Positions 11,307-24,000 of a DNA stretch of 64,000 nucleotides are shown piece after piece. The notes under the pieces were generated by a model, which saw only the letters and a list, made by a program, of their open reading frames with translations, did not search any database and was not told where the DNA came from. Source of the stretch: Phocoena phocoena (Eukaryota > Chordata > Mammalia > Artiodactyla > Phocoenidae); the NCBI RefSeq assembly GCF_963924675.1, contig NC_089238.1, forward strand, positions 44,348,879 through 44,412,878, given 5' to 3'. Positions within the stretch are counted from its first letter, which is position 1; every line of letters begins with the position of its first letter. The position numbers and the translations under genes are program-made.

Positions 11307-13056
11307 AACTCCATAGAGGACACATAGAAAGAGGTATACTTGTACTGCTGATTAAGAAAATTAAACTTTCTAAATCTAACTCCTCATAGTGGAGATTTAC
11401 TCAAAATTTTCAAAATAAGGAAAGCACACTGAGAACAAAGACACTCATAGGGTGATCCAATGGGGGAAAAATTCACTATAGAAAAACTACTTTAATTTTT
11501 CTTTAGAATAAATAAAATAGAATAAAATTTTCCTTAGCTGTGGTGATATGGAAATGGTTAGGTGCAACCTGAGTATATTTCAGTTCTACACTTTTACGAG
11601 GAAACAATTGCTTTCCTTCCATGTTCTTTTAATCCAAGATAATGCAAGTCCCTGTCTTCGCATGCAGAAGTGCATGAGTACAGGCAGTATTATATTAAAG
11701 CAATGAATATGGCAAATGCGAGCATGGAGGTAGGGACACATTCAGTGAGCATATTAGGCCATCTTGTTGGTTAAATCATATGATAAAACCCATCTTCTCA
11801 CCTGCTTTATTTCTCAGGCAGGTCAAGATGAGACTTTTAGTAAGAATAACACAAATATTTCTCCTACAATGAGTAGATACCACTGTTAGATACTTGTTAA
11901 ATTCTTATGGTTATAATGTATCCCTTTATCTTTACTAGCTGAGGAAGAAAAGATGGCAAAATACACTTGCACTTAAGCAGGAACCAGGTAAGGAAAATAA
12001 ATACCGTCTGGATTCTTAGGACAGCAAACACCACCAGGTTTTCTAGTCTATTGGAATATACCACGAAAAAATTAAATAGGCCTGGTTTATAGTATTTAAT
12101 GTCAGGGAACCAAAAAGCAAAAAGTTTCGATTACTTTTTGAAAACAATTGAAACTATTAAAATAAATGTATTTCTCACATCTGTGAAGTGAAAAAAGTTG
12201 TGTCTTACTCTGCGTGTTAATTTCACTAAAACTGTATGTGTGTTTGTGTGTGATTTAAAACCAATAGTAAGTGATATAGACCAAAAACAATTTATCTGTA
12301 GTTAGAACTTTGTGTCAAATAGGGACTGCTTCCTGTTAGCCATACCACCTACCTGAAAGGACCTTATGAGAACCTGCACCTTTTCAAACCTTGAGAACAA
12401 TGCCCTTTAACAGAGAATGTTTCACAGGCTATGTAAACAGCTGCCGGAGTTCATACACTCCCATTCCCCATTCAAGGACTATGCCTAAACTCTGATAAAT
12501 TAGAATGTTGCCATTTATTATGTGCCATTTATTAAAAGCTAATTAGTGACAGAAAGAGGAATTTCTCCATTTTCAATGGGGTTTTTATTTTATTGTATAT
12601 AGTAGGTGATTATTGTTTGGTCTATATATGGCTATTTCATACTACAATGAATTACCTGTATTAAAGTAATAATACCATATGTTCACATAGCTTTTGTTCT
12701 TAGGTTAAAGCATAATTAATCATTCCAAGAACACAATGAGGTAGTCCTTTCCATATTTTATATATGTTAAGTGATTTCTACTGTTATCCAACCAGAAGTG
12801 ATAGAGTTGAAAATAGAAGTGTGAAATATTTTTATTTTTTTACCCTGAGGTTCTATAAGATATAAATATAATATATATCTCATTTGATAAATATTTTATA
12901 ACTTGAAATTTTTCCAAAATATCTGTGCTGTTAGCAAATCTTTGAAAAATTATAATAATGTTTACTGTGAGTTTATTATGTCATTGGTTATTTCCTCTTT
13001 CAAAGTGACAGGATAACCATTTTCCTACTATTGAAGATTTTGTCTGTTTGGGGCTT

Positions 13057-13062
<6 letters not shown>
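11305..13062. other. Unique AT-rich sequence, no gene seen
   Basis: Some 1.75 kb with no recognisable transposon apart from weak MIR-like words near 12690-12800. No plausible exon or coding frame was found. Confidence 0.55.

Positions 13063-13090
<28 letters not shown>
13063..13090. repeat. (TA)n microsatellite
   Basis: About fourteen TA units in an AT-rich context. It is self-complementary and can extrude as a hairpin. Confidence 0.9.
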
Positions 13091-13096
<6 letters not shown>

Positions 13097-13539
13097 CAAC
13101 AGTTTTTCTAATTGACACTAACTTGAGTAAATAAATGAAATGAGATTATAGTTTGTTTACAAAGCACTTTCACATATATTAAGTGCTAGGATCATTGTTA
13201 CAGTTGCTTTTATTATAGTTGAACAACATAGAAATGAGTAGTAGAAGAAAAATAGCCATGTCTACTCATATAAATATAATGAGGGAAGGGAGAAACTCGA
13301 GACAAGAATAACTCATTGTTTTGTGTAAATAGAAGACTAAAAATAAGGCAAATAAGATAGAAGAGAAATTAGAAATTCCTGGACATAAAAATATTAACAA
13401 ATAACACATAATAAAAACAGCACATTGAAGAAATAATCTAAATAAATGGAAATTAAGATGTTTTGCAGAATTTAACCTCATGTTTTATATATCTTCTTAA
13501 GCTTTTGTGGGGTAGTAAAAGAGCAAGATCTTTTCCAAA

Positions 13540-13735
13540 AGTGTTCACAGTACAGTAACATTTCTATAAGTTCTACACATTATCACACTAATCCTCCCAT
13601 TATCAACATTCCTGTGTTGTTTCTGGCAAGAATTACTGCTCCTGTTTGATGGAGAAGCTGAATCACAGTGGTGATCACTGACTTTGTCAAGGTCAGTGGT
13701 GAGTCAGGAACAGAAACAGAGACCAGAGGTTTTTT
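13540..13735 (-). mobile_element. Degraded MIR SINE
   Basis: On the + strand ACACTAATCCTCCCATTATC, GATGGAGAAGCTGAATCACA and GACTTTGTCAAGGTCAGTGG follow the reversed MIR order (AATCCTC, GATGAGGAAACTGAG, TTGCCCAAGGTCAC). Divergence is large. Confidence 0.65.
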
Positions 13736-13964
13736 TTACTCTCTAAGTGTTGTGGCCTGTTTATACCCATTTCTCTGTCTAGTGCTGTCATCTGTTTGTT
13801 AGAGCTCCTGTACTAATTGGACACTGTTCAAGGATTTAGATAACACAAGTACTTGAAGGCTATGTTTCAAGAATATTTCATCTCTAAACATTGTCCTATA
13901 CTAGAAACATTAGGACATGTTGCCTTTTATTTGTACCAATTATATTTTTGGATTGGTATTATTT

Positions 13965-14070
13965 AACCTTTTTTTAAATTGAGATATAGTTGGTTTTCAG
14001 TATTATATAGATTTCAGGTGTACAACATAGTGATTCACAACTGTTAAACATTATATGCTTAAAATTTTGT
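13965..14070 (-). mobile_element. Short L1 3'-end fragment
   Basis: AAATTGAGATATAGTTGG and TTTCAGGTGTACAACATAGT recall the reversed 3' end of artiodactyl/older L1 elements; a close relative begins the L1 at 61335-61400. Ends are unclear. Confidence 0.65.
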
Positions 14071-15039
14071 TTAATCACTTTATCATGCATAGTGCACATT
14101 TAAATTTATTTAATGTGCACAATGCAGAATAACATACCTCCCCCCCACAAAAAGCCAAACAAAACAAAAATTTTAAATGAAACAGAACTAATAGATCTAT
14201 GAATTCTAGTTTTTCCATCAGTGTTGTTTCCTCATTCATCAGAACACAGTTCCAGAGATCTTATACGTACCCATGTTCTCAGCCAGGTACCTGATTGACC
14301 CTCACTTTGTTAAACAGAATGGCAGCAGTACATAAACAAGCATACGTACACAGACATACCACACACATATACATGCTTAACCTGCTTATTAGTCCTTTGG
14401 CTTTTTCTCATCTTTCTCATACTCTGGCTTTAATTCATTGTGCATATGGTCTTTTAAAAGGGAAAACATTATGCCCAAGATAAAGTGGTAGTCAATGGAG
14501 TTACTGGTCTCATGGTTAATATTACTTGGTGTGTATTAGACAATGAAAACAATGATTTCCTTCACTCCTTTAAATTTCTTTGTGCTAGTGTCAAAACTGT
14601 TAAAAGGAATATATTGCCATTATTTAATACTGCCTTTTGAATTATCTCATGTTGGTTTTTTTCCTGGAATTTAAAGATATACTCACCTTATAGTCAGGTA
14701 ATTTGTTTTTCTATGTTTTTGCTTTTGGATTTTGATTAAGCATGAACAAAATTTTTTATTCAGAAATAAAAAGTTAAACACAAACAAGTTTTAAAAAATG
14801 TTTTTAGGATACCACCAGCCTAAGTAGGTAAGTTTCCAGAGACTGAGGTTGAGAGAAGCAATTATTGTCACTTTTAACTTTTCTTTCTGAGAAAACAAAC
14901 TCCTCTTTTTATAGGTACTATGAAGCACACTAACATTTTTGCAAATTATTTTCTTTAAAAGCTAACCCTTCAACAAAAAGCCCGTTATTTTTAAAATAGT
15001 TGTACCTCATTTCATAAAAGTTAAAAAAAGAAAACCTTC
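14071..15039. other. Unique sequence, no gene seen
   Basis: Almost 1 kb without recognisable repeats. Contains short poly-C (14142-14147) and A-rich runs only. Confidence 0.5.
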
Positions 15040-15330
15040 TCCCTCTTTAATATATTATGATAGTCTTACTTAGCTGGAATTACAAGCCAGAAAATTGTTC
15101 TAAAGCATCACTTATCTTTCTTGGCCCAAGTTGCAAAGAAAACCTAAGGTCCAGTATAAGCAGAACAATTCATGAAAAAATTGATATGAGCACATTTCAT
15201 TTGCAAGATAGCACTAGAGGGCGCTCTTCAGCAGGTTGCAAGAAAAGGTCTTTCTTACTGGTTTCAGAGCCTGACTTCATAATGGGGGTTTGAGGAGCTG
15301 GTTCAGCGCGTGGGGGAAGATGGCATTTAA
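15040..15330. promoter_or_regulatory. Repeat-free element around a CTCF-like site
   Basis: A stretch with higher GC than its flanks surrounding the CTCF-like motif at 15211-15225. A 78-codon frame (15057-15293) covers it but has no start context, domain or splice signals; I regard it as chance. The region could be an insulator or enhancer, which is inference from the motif. Confidence 0.4.
15211..15225 (+). promoter_or_regulatory. CTCF-like binding motif
   Basis: GCACTAGAGGGCGCT matches the CTCF core CCASYAGRKGGCRS at 13 of 14 positions (first C replaced by G). The core CpG-bearing GGGCGC is intact. The motif reads forward on the + strand, so in loop-extrusion terms its N-terminal-facing side would point in the + orientation. 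Binding itself cannot be seen from sequence. Confidence 0.65.
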
Positions 15331-16083
15331 CCTTTTATAAGCTCTACACTTCCAGAAAGACTAGAAAATTGCAATTAATGCCAATAGTACAATACATACT
15401 ATGTTTCTTAAAAACGTTTTAATTTTCCATGAAGCATGCAATTTTTAGAAATTAAGAATCTCAATTACATCCAAGTGTCTCATCTTTTTAAGAGGGTACA
15501 TTTATTTTTTTAATTAAGTGTTGTAAGGTTGTTCCTCCATGTTTCTGTTTATGTCAATATTCTTTTCTACATAGATGAATAGGAAAAAAATTATTGGTAC
15601 TTCATTTCTGGAATAGGAAACGCATTTATTTCTTCTCTTAATTTAAAAAAGCTGAAATTAAACCTAAAGTAACATTCTTTATCTTCTCTGATAAACCTTT
15701 TTCCTTTCTTCTCCCAGCCATAGATGAAAATATTTTCCTTTTTTTTCTTTGGAGTTTGCTTTGAAGCAACCTCTTTGCATACTATCCTAATCACTATTCT
15801 TATTATTTTATCCTAGTCCACAAAAGAGATATGTTCTCTAAATCATATATTTTCTCTTATAATCCTTTGTTTTTTCCTTCTCTCTTTTCTTTGTCTTACA
15901 TTTTCATTTTCCCTTTCTTAATACACCATGCTATAAGGCTGCAGGAAGAGGGTAGTCTATCTAAAGATTATTAATTCAGTTTTTCTAACAAGAATTCTGA
16001 ATCTATGTAAAGAATTGGCATTTATATTTCTACCTATCGTAGAGATACAGTTGACAGATCACCAGTGTTAATGGCTATAGTTG
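15331..16083. other. Unique AT-rich sequence, no gene seen
   Basis: Pyrimidine-rich (TTTCTTCT-like) stretches at about 15690-15920 and no credible frame. The 67-codon minus-strand frame at 15591-15794 is lysine-rich only because it reads the poly-pyrimidine tract backwards. Confidence 0.5.
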
Positions 16084-16255
16084 GGAGGCAGCAAAGCATA
16101 TCAGATAAGAGGTTGGGCTTTGGAATTAGATCAACTTGAGTTCCTGCTGGCTTTGTGAGTGTGAGCGAACATCTATAAACCTTAGTCTCCCTACTGTAAG
16201 CATGGGGATAATAATAATAATACTTTAAAAAAATAATAATAATAATACTTTAATT
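16084..16255 (+). mobile_element. Degraded MIR SINE
   Basis: GGGAGGCAGCAAAGCATATC, GGCTTTGGAATTAGATCAAC, GGCTTTGTGAGTGTGAGCGA and CATGGGGATAATAATAATAA follow the MIR forward order (tRNA-like head, then GTGTGACCTTGG-like core, then ATGGGGATAATAA). Simple TAA expansion blurs its end. Confidence 0.75.
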
Positions 16256-16777
16256 CAGAGTTGATGACTGAAATATATATATTCATCAATGACACAATAA
16301 GCACTAAGAAAGTATTTGCAATTAGTTATCATTATTTGGATTTAGCTGTGATTTCTAATTGTTAGTATTACCCTACTTGTTTAACTTTTAGGCAATGCCT
16401 ATTTGTTATAGAGTCTTAAAATTATTTACTTGATTTTTATTAACTTTCAAACACAACAAAACAATGTGAAAACAGATAGCATTGCCTTGACTCTTGAAAG
16501 ACCTTTGGGAGTAAAAACCAAGGATAGGACCAGGACCAGGGTCGGGATTGCAAGGTGCCTATGTAGCAAAATATAAAGAAGGAGCTACTCACTCTCAGAT
16601 GCCAACCCTGTACTTCCATGACCCTGAGACTGAGTGCCTCCTTAAATTTTGAACCCTAGGTATTTCTCTTGCCTCACTCCAGTCCTGGCCCTGATAAGAA
16701 CCTCAATTTTCACTTTGACTTTTGCCTTAAGTTCATGGAATCATTGCTTATCAAAAAAGGTAGCTTGCATATGGCTC

Positions 16778-16822
16778 AGCCTGTGTGCAGGGTCTGGGCA
16801 TAAACAAGTTTAAAGAACCTTA
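16778..16822 (+). repeat. Direct repeat, copy 1
   Basis: Shares TGCAGGGTCT, GGCATAAA and TTTAAAGAACC in the same order and spacing with 17435-17479. By eye about 38 of 45 positions agree. I do not recognise it as a known transposon end; it could be an LTR internal match or an old local duplication. Confidence 0.7.
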
Positions 16823-17434
16823 TCCAAGACCTTCCAATCTTATGGACTGACTTGAAGACTCAAAGTGTCTTTGTTATTCAGATGGGTATTTTAACTCATA
16901 ATAATGGAATGCCTTAAATATCTTGAATATTAAGTATGATATAATAACCCTTTTTATTTTTGTCAGGCATATTATAACCTAAAAATCCAACTTAGCCTTT
17001 AATTCTTTTATTAAATTTATCTCTGACACAGCATGTTTTAGGCCATTCTAGTAAGGTTACCGATCATCCTTATTGCACCCAAGTCATTTCAGCTGCAAAT
17101 GACTAAAGTAAAATAAAAATCACCAGTGTTATATCCAGAAGGTAAAATTACATGGAGGTTTGGGCTGTAAGTAGCTACATTGCAGTTTAGTAAAGTGACA
17201 AAGCTAGTGTTTGTTTTGGTCATCATTGAGAGATACACATCTATAAGGGAACAAAGATCACCTTTTTGTGTTCTCATGCCAGACTAAAAGTTCATATCTG
17301 ATCACAGAACCAGCATTCCTGCTCTTCAGAGACACTGTGTTCTCCACATTCCAGTCAGTTCCAAAGCATTCTTTGTGCTAATAGTGGAAATACTTATTCT
17401 GTTCATTACTTTCATTTTAAAATCTAACTCATTA

Positions 17435-17479
17435 AGCCTGCATGCAGGGTCTAGGCATAAAGAAATTTAAAGAACCGTT
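17435..17479 (+). repeat. Direct repeat, copy 2
   Basis: Partner of 16778-16822, starting AGCCTGCATGCAGGGTCT and ending TTTAAAGAACCGTTA. The distance between the copies is 657 bases. Confidence 0.7.
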
Positions 17480-18119
17480 AACTTTAAAGCTCATGTGTTT
17501 GCCTAATTTGACCCCATTCTCAAACTTTATGGGGACCTCATCATAACAATTGTAAACCTAAAAGCATATGCATAAAAAAGACTATAAGCTTGAAACAAAA
17601 TTTCTTGATTAAGTGATAATGCCGAAGGCTATCTACTTAGAAGCCTTTCCTAGATCCTCTTGATTTATAAATTCTTATCACTCGGTAAGCTTTCCTTCTC
17701 TTGTTGAGTCCAGTAAACTGAGTTAGATTTTCATATAGCCCAAGAAAACTAAGTCTGTTGACATTGGTGACTTTCTAGGAAGTATTCCCTCCTGTGAGCC
17801 AAACTGAAACCACTTCCTAAACAGAGTTACTGTTGGACTGACATCTTGCTGAAGATGATACTTGTAAAACAATTTAAGGTAACTGAGCAGAAGATTAATT
17901 TCTATGTCATTGGACAAACCACTAAACTCATTTGATATTCTTGAAATCTTTGTTCTGCTCACACTTTATATGAGAGTAAAGCTGTCATCCTTTGTTCCTA
18001 CATTATTACTATAAATGTGCAGTGCTTACTCTCTATATAATAAGTCTTCAAAAGATGTTGACTGCCGTAGTTGCTACTGTTTCTAAGAGGGAGGTTTACT
18101 AGAAGATGTACTGGGAAAA

Positions 18120-18300
18120 TAGCCTAATAGAATGGTTAGGAGATCAGCCCTAGGTTTGAACTCTGGCACCTAAATGTGTTAAATTATTTCTGAAAGACTT
18201 AGCTTCTTCATATGTAACATGAGAATAATGATAGTACCTACCCCAAAAGGTGATTATGATAGTCTGTTAAGATAATACATTAAAACACTGATTATTATTT
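18120..18300 (+). mobile_element. MIR SINE
   Basis: TAGAATGGTTAGGAGATCAG, CCTAGGTTTGAACTCTGGCA, ATTATTTCTGAAAGACTTAG, ACATGAGAATAATGATAGTA and TTAAGATAATACATTAAAAC follow MIR order from the tRNA-like head to the 3' part. Confidence 0.82.
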
Positions 18301-18479
18301 GACATCAGAAGACTCATGAGAATTTGGTACAGTAAATGTGTTCTTTTCTCTAAAAGGCATTAAAATTAATTGGTTTTTTTAAATTTTTACTTTAAATAAT
18401 TGGAGGATCTTCTCTCTCCTAGGAGCTTCCATCTCAGTTGAAGCTCTCATCCAGGTTTCAATTATCTGCCTTTAATTCT

Positions 18480-18649
18480 GTTTTTTTTTGGGGGGGGGCT
18501 TTGATTCTTTTTTTTTTAGCATCTTTATTGGAGTATAATTGCTTTACAATGGTGTGTTAGCTTCTGCTTTATAACAAAGTGAATCAGCTATACATATACA
18601 CATATCCCCATATCTCCTCCCTTTTGCATCTCCCTCCCACCCTCCCTAT
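18480..18649 (-). mobile_element. L1 3'-end fragment inside the L2
   Basis: Reads poly-T, then ATCTTTATTGGAGTATAATT, GCTTTACAATGGTGTGTTAG and GTGAATCAGCTATACATATA, the reverse of the L1 tail seen at 9494-9755. The flanks CCTTTAATTCT (18469-18479) and CCTTAAATTCT (18650-18660) are an approximate TSD. It breaks the L2 in two. Confidence 0.85.
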
Positions 18650-18780
18650 CCTTAAATTCTATCTCTAGTTCAGATTTCTGTTCTACTTGACATTTCTAAA
18701 CTTAGCCCCAAATCAGCATGTCCAAAACTGTACTCATGATCTTCAAACCCCCACCCCTTAAAATATAAAAACAAAAATCT

Positions 18781-18985
18781 GGGGCTTCCCTGGTGGCGCA
18801 GTGGTTGAGAGTCCACCTGCCGATGCAGGGGACACGGGTTCGTGCCCCGGTCCGGGAAGACCCCACATGCCGCGGAGCAGCTGGGCCCGTGAGCCATGGC
18901 CGCTGAGCCTGCGCGTCCGGAGCCTGTGCTTCGTAACGGGAGAGGCCATAACAGTGAGAGGCCGGCGTACCGGAAAAAAAAAAAA
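18781..18985 (+). mobile_element. CHR-type SINE, short form
   Basis: GGGGCTTCCCTGGTGGCGCA start, GATGCAGGGGACACGGGTTC, GGGAAGACCCCACATGCCGC and GCCGCTGAGCCTGCGCGTCC bodies, and an A tail. AAAAATCT flanks it at 18773-18780 and just after the tail (about 18982-18989), a short TSD. It still carries many CpGs, so it is young relative to the L2 it sits in. Confidence 0.93.
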
Positions 18986-19905
18986 ATCTGTTCTTTTGTC
19001 TTTCATTCCTTACCTTTTGTAAATGACTTCGCTATCTATCCAATTGCAGAAATATAAGAATTATTTTTTGTAACTCCACCCCATGTCCAATTCATCAAGT
19101 TCTGTTAATTTTACTTTACAAGTATCTTTTCAGTTCAACCACTTCTATCTATATCCATTGCTACCACCCTAAGTCAAGTTACTATCATCTTTCACTTGGT
19201 CTACTGCAGGACCTCCTGTTTTTTCCACATCCATTCTTCTGACAATCACTTCTCCATATCACAACCAAGATGATCCTTTTAAAAAACACAAATCTGATTA
19301 TTTCTCTCCTGTTCGTGAAACTTGAGGCTTCCCATTTCTCCTATGATGAAGACTTGACATCCTTAATGCGGCATTCCATGCCAAGCATGATCTGGACTTT
19401 GCCTGACTCTCCAACTTCATTGTATCACATTCTTCCCTCTATTTTCTGTATCAGTCACATACCTGTTAAATAGGATGTTTGCACAAATCTTTCCTTCTGT
19501 ATGTAATGATCTTTTTCCTCTCATCTCCCTTTTTCCCTGGGTAACTCACTCGTCTTTCAGATCTCAGCTTAGCTTTGAATTCCTCAAGGAAATCTTCCCA
19601 TACTCTCCCCACCAAACTAAATCAGTTCTCTCTATTCTATGCTTCTATAGATCCCTATAGTGTTCTTTATACCACTCATGCAATTTTTGATAACATATAA
19701 CTGTTTGATTAAAGTCTGTAAACTTTGGGAATGGGATCTATGTTTAGTTTTGCTCACAGTTGAATCACCTGAACCTACAAAGCTGGCTAGAACACAATGT
19801 AAGTATTGTCACATGAGAGAGAGAAAGTACTTACTTGATAAAAGAATGGCAATACTCTATATCTTTAGATATCAAGAAACCTTAGAAAGCATTTAATCAT
19901 ATATA

Positions 19906-21020
19906 TTTGTCTTATAGATTAAGAAGCAACATTCTGAAGTAGAAATTTTATCTTGGAAAAAACTTCTTAATTTCTGCTTAATGAACCAGTAGGAGTCATT
20001 GCAATTACTCTGTGTCCCATATGGCTTCAGTAGCTAGTAATATATTGATTATCTGTTCTGCAATTGCCTGACTTCTTCATTGCATCCCAAAATTATTATA
20101 TATATATATAGGTGTGTGTACATATATATATGGGTATCTATGAATATATCTTCCCCCTTTTCTTCCCTCTCTTTATCCCCATTCACCATAGAATCTATAT
20201 GTTGAAGTATGGCATAAAGGTGAAAGGTGACAGGAATAAAGTGCAGGCTGAATTTAGAGAGGGACTATTTTACACTATAAAACCAAGAAAGAAAAGTAAG
20301 AAGGCAGAGTGTCAGCAAGGAGAAGGTATCACAAAGAGTTTTAATGACTTACAGTACAATGTAGAAAGCCAAAGAGACATCGCTCCCACATCCTAAGGAT
20401 GAACAAAAGCCAGATAATCTACAAAATCATATCTTTGTTGAACCCATCAGAGAGTTGAGCTTGTGAGACAACCAGATGAACTGAATTCCAAAGAGTGGCA
20501 AGCTCCTGCGAAGTAATGGGACACACAGGTTGTTTCAACTTTCTCATAGTGAAGAAAGAATACATGGCCTTTATTAGAGTATATAAGAACAAAACCACAA
20601 TTTTACCGAGTTCTTAAAGGCCTAGTGTGGGTAACTGTGACATGTAGAATCCCTCAGAGTCCCAGACACAAATGGTGTCTGCATTTATTCACAAGCTCTT
20701 TTCCATAGACTCTTCTACATGCTCATGAGAAAGATTGGGTGCAGGGTGGAGGGAGGAGATTAGTAGATGAAAGAGATCTTCTCTTTGTTACATTCAGGCA
20801 TGAAATCCTGCTTACTTCCTAGACAGTTTTCTCATACAAAGCAAAAGTCTTATTAAGTGGTGGACAAGAAACTCTCCGCTAAGATTCAACAAAGATTCAC
20901 TGCTTCTGGGGAAGGGGTAGACATAAAAGCCAGCACCCCCTCTAGGATAGGAGCTATCATTACAGAGGAGTTGAGTCAATTTGGTTAGTAGTCAAGGATA
21001 AATATTTTTTACCTCAATCT
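19906..21020. other. Unique sequence with a small TA/TG-rich patch
   Basis: No gene seen. A TA-rich/TGTG patch lies at 20096-20140. The 94-codon frame at 20112-20396 starts in that patch and shows no domain. Confidence 0.5.
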
Positions 21021-24000
21021 CTACTGTACTACACATGGTGTCCATGATTCAATCAATAAAAAATTGACACACAATCTTAAGGGAAAACAATTTCCAGAAG
21101 GAAAGCTGTTAAAAGAACTATACTTGGAGAAGACACAGATGTTGGAAATTTTATACAGGGACTCTAACTATGATTAATAAAAGTGAATGTAGAAAGGGTG
21201 GATGCCATTCATGAACATGTAGGAAATTTCAGGAGAGATGAAAACTGTAAAAAAGTATTCAATAGATATGCTAAAAAAAATCACAGATAAAGAATTCCTT
21301 TGCTGGCTTATGAACAGATGGTACACACCTAAGGAAACAGTCAGTGAACCTGAAGATAGATCACTAGAAGTTATCCAGAGTGAAAAACAGAGAGGAACAA
21401 AAGTAGGGGTAAAAAAAATATTGAACAGGGTACCGAGAACTGTGGGACAATATCAAACTGTCCAATTTATATGTCATGGGAGTCACAGAAAGAAGAAAGA
21501 GAGAGAGAACTAGAGAGACGAGTAATTTGAACATATAAAATTGAGTATTTTTCTAGAAATAAGACAAAATAACACAAATTGAATAGAACCTCAAGTAGGA
21601 TAAAACACAGACACATGCCCCTAGGGACATCATATTCAAACTGTTAAAAAAAAACAGATATAATCATGCAGGCAGGCAGCCAGAGGGAGAAAGGAATATT
21701 ACTGAGAAACAAAGATCAAAATTACAGCAGACTTCTCATCGGAAACAGTACAAGTTGAAAACCAATGTACCAGTATCTTTTCTGAAATAAAGAAACTATC
21801 AATCCAGAGAGGAGAAACAAAGATGCTTCAGTAAACAAAAGCTGGGAGAATTCTTTGTCCGCAGACCTGTGTGACAAGAATATTAGAGGAAGTTGTTCAG
21901 GTAGAGTCAGTACGATAACAGATGAAAATTTGGATCTACACAAAGAAATAAAAAACACCAAATATGGGGAAAATGTTGGTAAATATAAATAAACTTTTTT
22001 CTGATTTTTAATCTCTCTACATATAATTGACTATGTAAAGCAGGGGTCAGCACTTACAGTCCATAGGCCAAATGTGACCCATGGCCTATTTCTGTATAGC
22101 CTGTGAGTGAAGAATTTTTTTTTACCTTTCTAAAGTGTTATAATAAATAAAAAGAATATATGACAGAAACCATGTGTGACTCCAAAAGCCTAAAATATTT
22201 ACTGTCTGGTCTTTAAAAAAAAAATGTTTGCCATCTCCTACTCTAGAAATAGTAGCAATACATTGTAGCATCTAAACATATGTAGAAGTAGAAGTAAATC
22301 ATGCGATAACAGTAGCACAAGAGATGGGGAAGATGAACTGGAAGTGTACTGATAATATCATAAGTCTCTAACACTGTAAATGAAGTGATATAATTTTATT
22401 TGAAGGAAGATTGTATAAAGTATATATAGTATAAACTCTAGAGTAATCGCTTCATTTTAAAAAAAGAGGCGTAATTATTAAGCCAGTAGTGGAAATAAAA
22501 TGGAACCATAACTTAATAGTTAATCCAGTAGAAAACAGTATAATGGAGGGGGGAGTGTGCAGGGAGGGGAGAGAAAACTAACTGCAAAATGGTAGGTGCA
22601 AACCAACCTTATTCACAGACAATGATTGTCTAAGTAGAAAATCCCAAAGAATCTACAAAATTAAGTGAGTTCACCAAGTTCATAGGATATAAGGTCAATA
22701 GACAATCACCAATTATAGTTCTGTTTATAGTAGCAATGAAAATTTGGAAATTGAAATTTTTAAAATACCATCTACAGTAGCATCAAAAAGCATGAATTAA
22801 GGGACAAATTTAATAAAACATATGCAAGATTTTTACACTGATAATTGCAAGACAGTGCTGACAAAAATTAAAGAAGACTGAACTAAATATAGAGATGTAC
22901 CATATTTACCTATAGGTTTGCCACAATTCCAGTAAGAATTCTAATAGGCTTTTTAAGCATAGAAATTGACAAATTAATGTGGAAAGCAAGGAAACAGAAG
23001 AAGAACAAAGTTGGAGGGCTTACATCAGTTGATTTCAAGAGGTGCTACAAAGTTGTAAATAGTAATCAAGACAGTGTGATATTTACATACCGTTAGCTCT
23101 ACAGATCAATGAAACAGGATGGAGTACAGAAAGAATCCCACATGTATATAGTCAGTTGATACTTGACAAAGGTGCCAGGTTGATTCAAATAGGGAAAGGA
23201 TGATCTTTCAACAAATGATGCTGAAACAGCCAAGTATCTATATGCAAGGAAAAAGGAAGGGAGAGAGAAAGGAAAACTATGAACCTTGACTCGTATCTTA
23301 TACCTATGCAAACATTTCATAGAGGAATATGTAGAAGAAAATCTTTGTGACCTTATATTAGACAAAGATTTCCTTAAAAGGAAACAAAGACACCATAAGA
23401 AAAATGATGAATTGGATTTCATGAAATTTTTTTTAAAACTTGCTCTTCAAAATGTTAAAAGAAAATGAAAAGAGAAGCTACCGACAGAAAATCTTTTCAA
23501 AACACATAGCTGATAAAGGACTCCTATCTACAGCGTATAAAAGCTCTAACAACTCAATAATAAAAAGGCAAAACCCACAAATTTTTAAATGAGAAAAAGA
23601 TTTGAACAGACACATTGTCAAAGTAGATATTCAGATGGCAAATAACCATAGGAAAAAATGCTCACCATCATTAGTCCTTAGGGAAATGTCAATTAAAACC
23701 CACAATGCTATAACACTACTATAATAAAAGGTCTGGAAAAAAATTTCAAACCATGAGAATCCTAACTGCTGAAAGGATGTAGAACAACTGGAACTGCCAT
23801 ACATCGCTGATTGAAATGCAAAATGGCACATCCACTTTGGAAAACAATTTGCAGTTGAAAAGTTAAATACATATTTTAATAGATGACCTGGAAATCCTAC
23901 TCTTCACTATTTACAAAACAAAATGTGAAAACCTGGAAAAGGCAAAGCTATAGGGGCAGAAATCAGATCAACAGTTGCCAGAAGCCAGAAGTGGGAAGAG

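Larger units (their letters stand above)
16256..18119. other. Unique sequence with a diverged direct repeat
   Basis: No gene found. Two 45-bp blocks at 16778-16822 and 17435-17479 resemble each other (see next entries). The 79-codon minus frame at 17723-17962 has no supporting signal. Confidence 0.5.
18390..19905 (+). mobile_element. L2 LINE fragment, interrupted by an L1 end and a CHR SINE
   Basis: The segment has the L2 3' sentence in order: AACATGTCC-like (here CAGCATGTCCAAAACTGTAC), GATGATCCTTTTAAAAAACA, CTTGAGGCTTCCCATTTCTC, CATGATCTGGACTTTGCCTG, TTCAGATCTCAGCTTAGCTT, AAATCTTCCCATACTCTCC and CAAAGCTGGCTAGAACACAA. L2 was last active before the placental radiation. Short frames at 19270-19660 are remnants of its reverse-transcriptase region and are broken. 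Confidence 0.88.

Noticed and set aside
15057..15293. 78-codon frame around the CTCF-like site
   Set aside because: No splice context, no domain, and the CTCF motif offers a simpler reason for the GC content.
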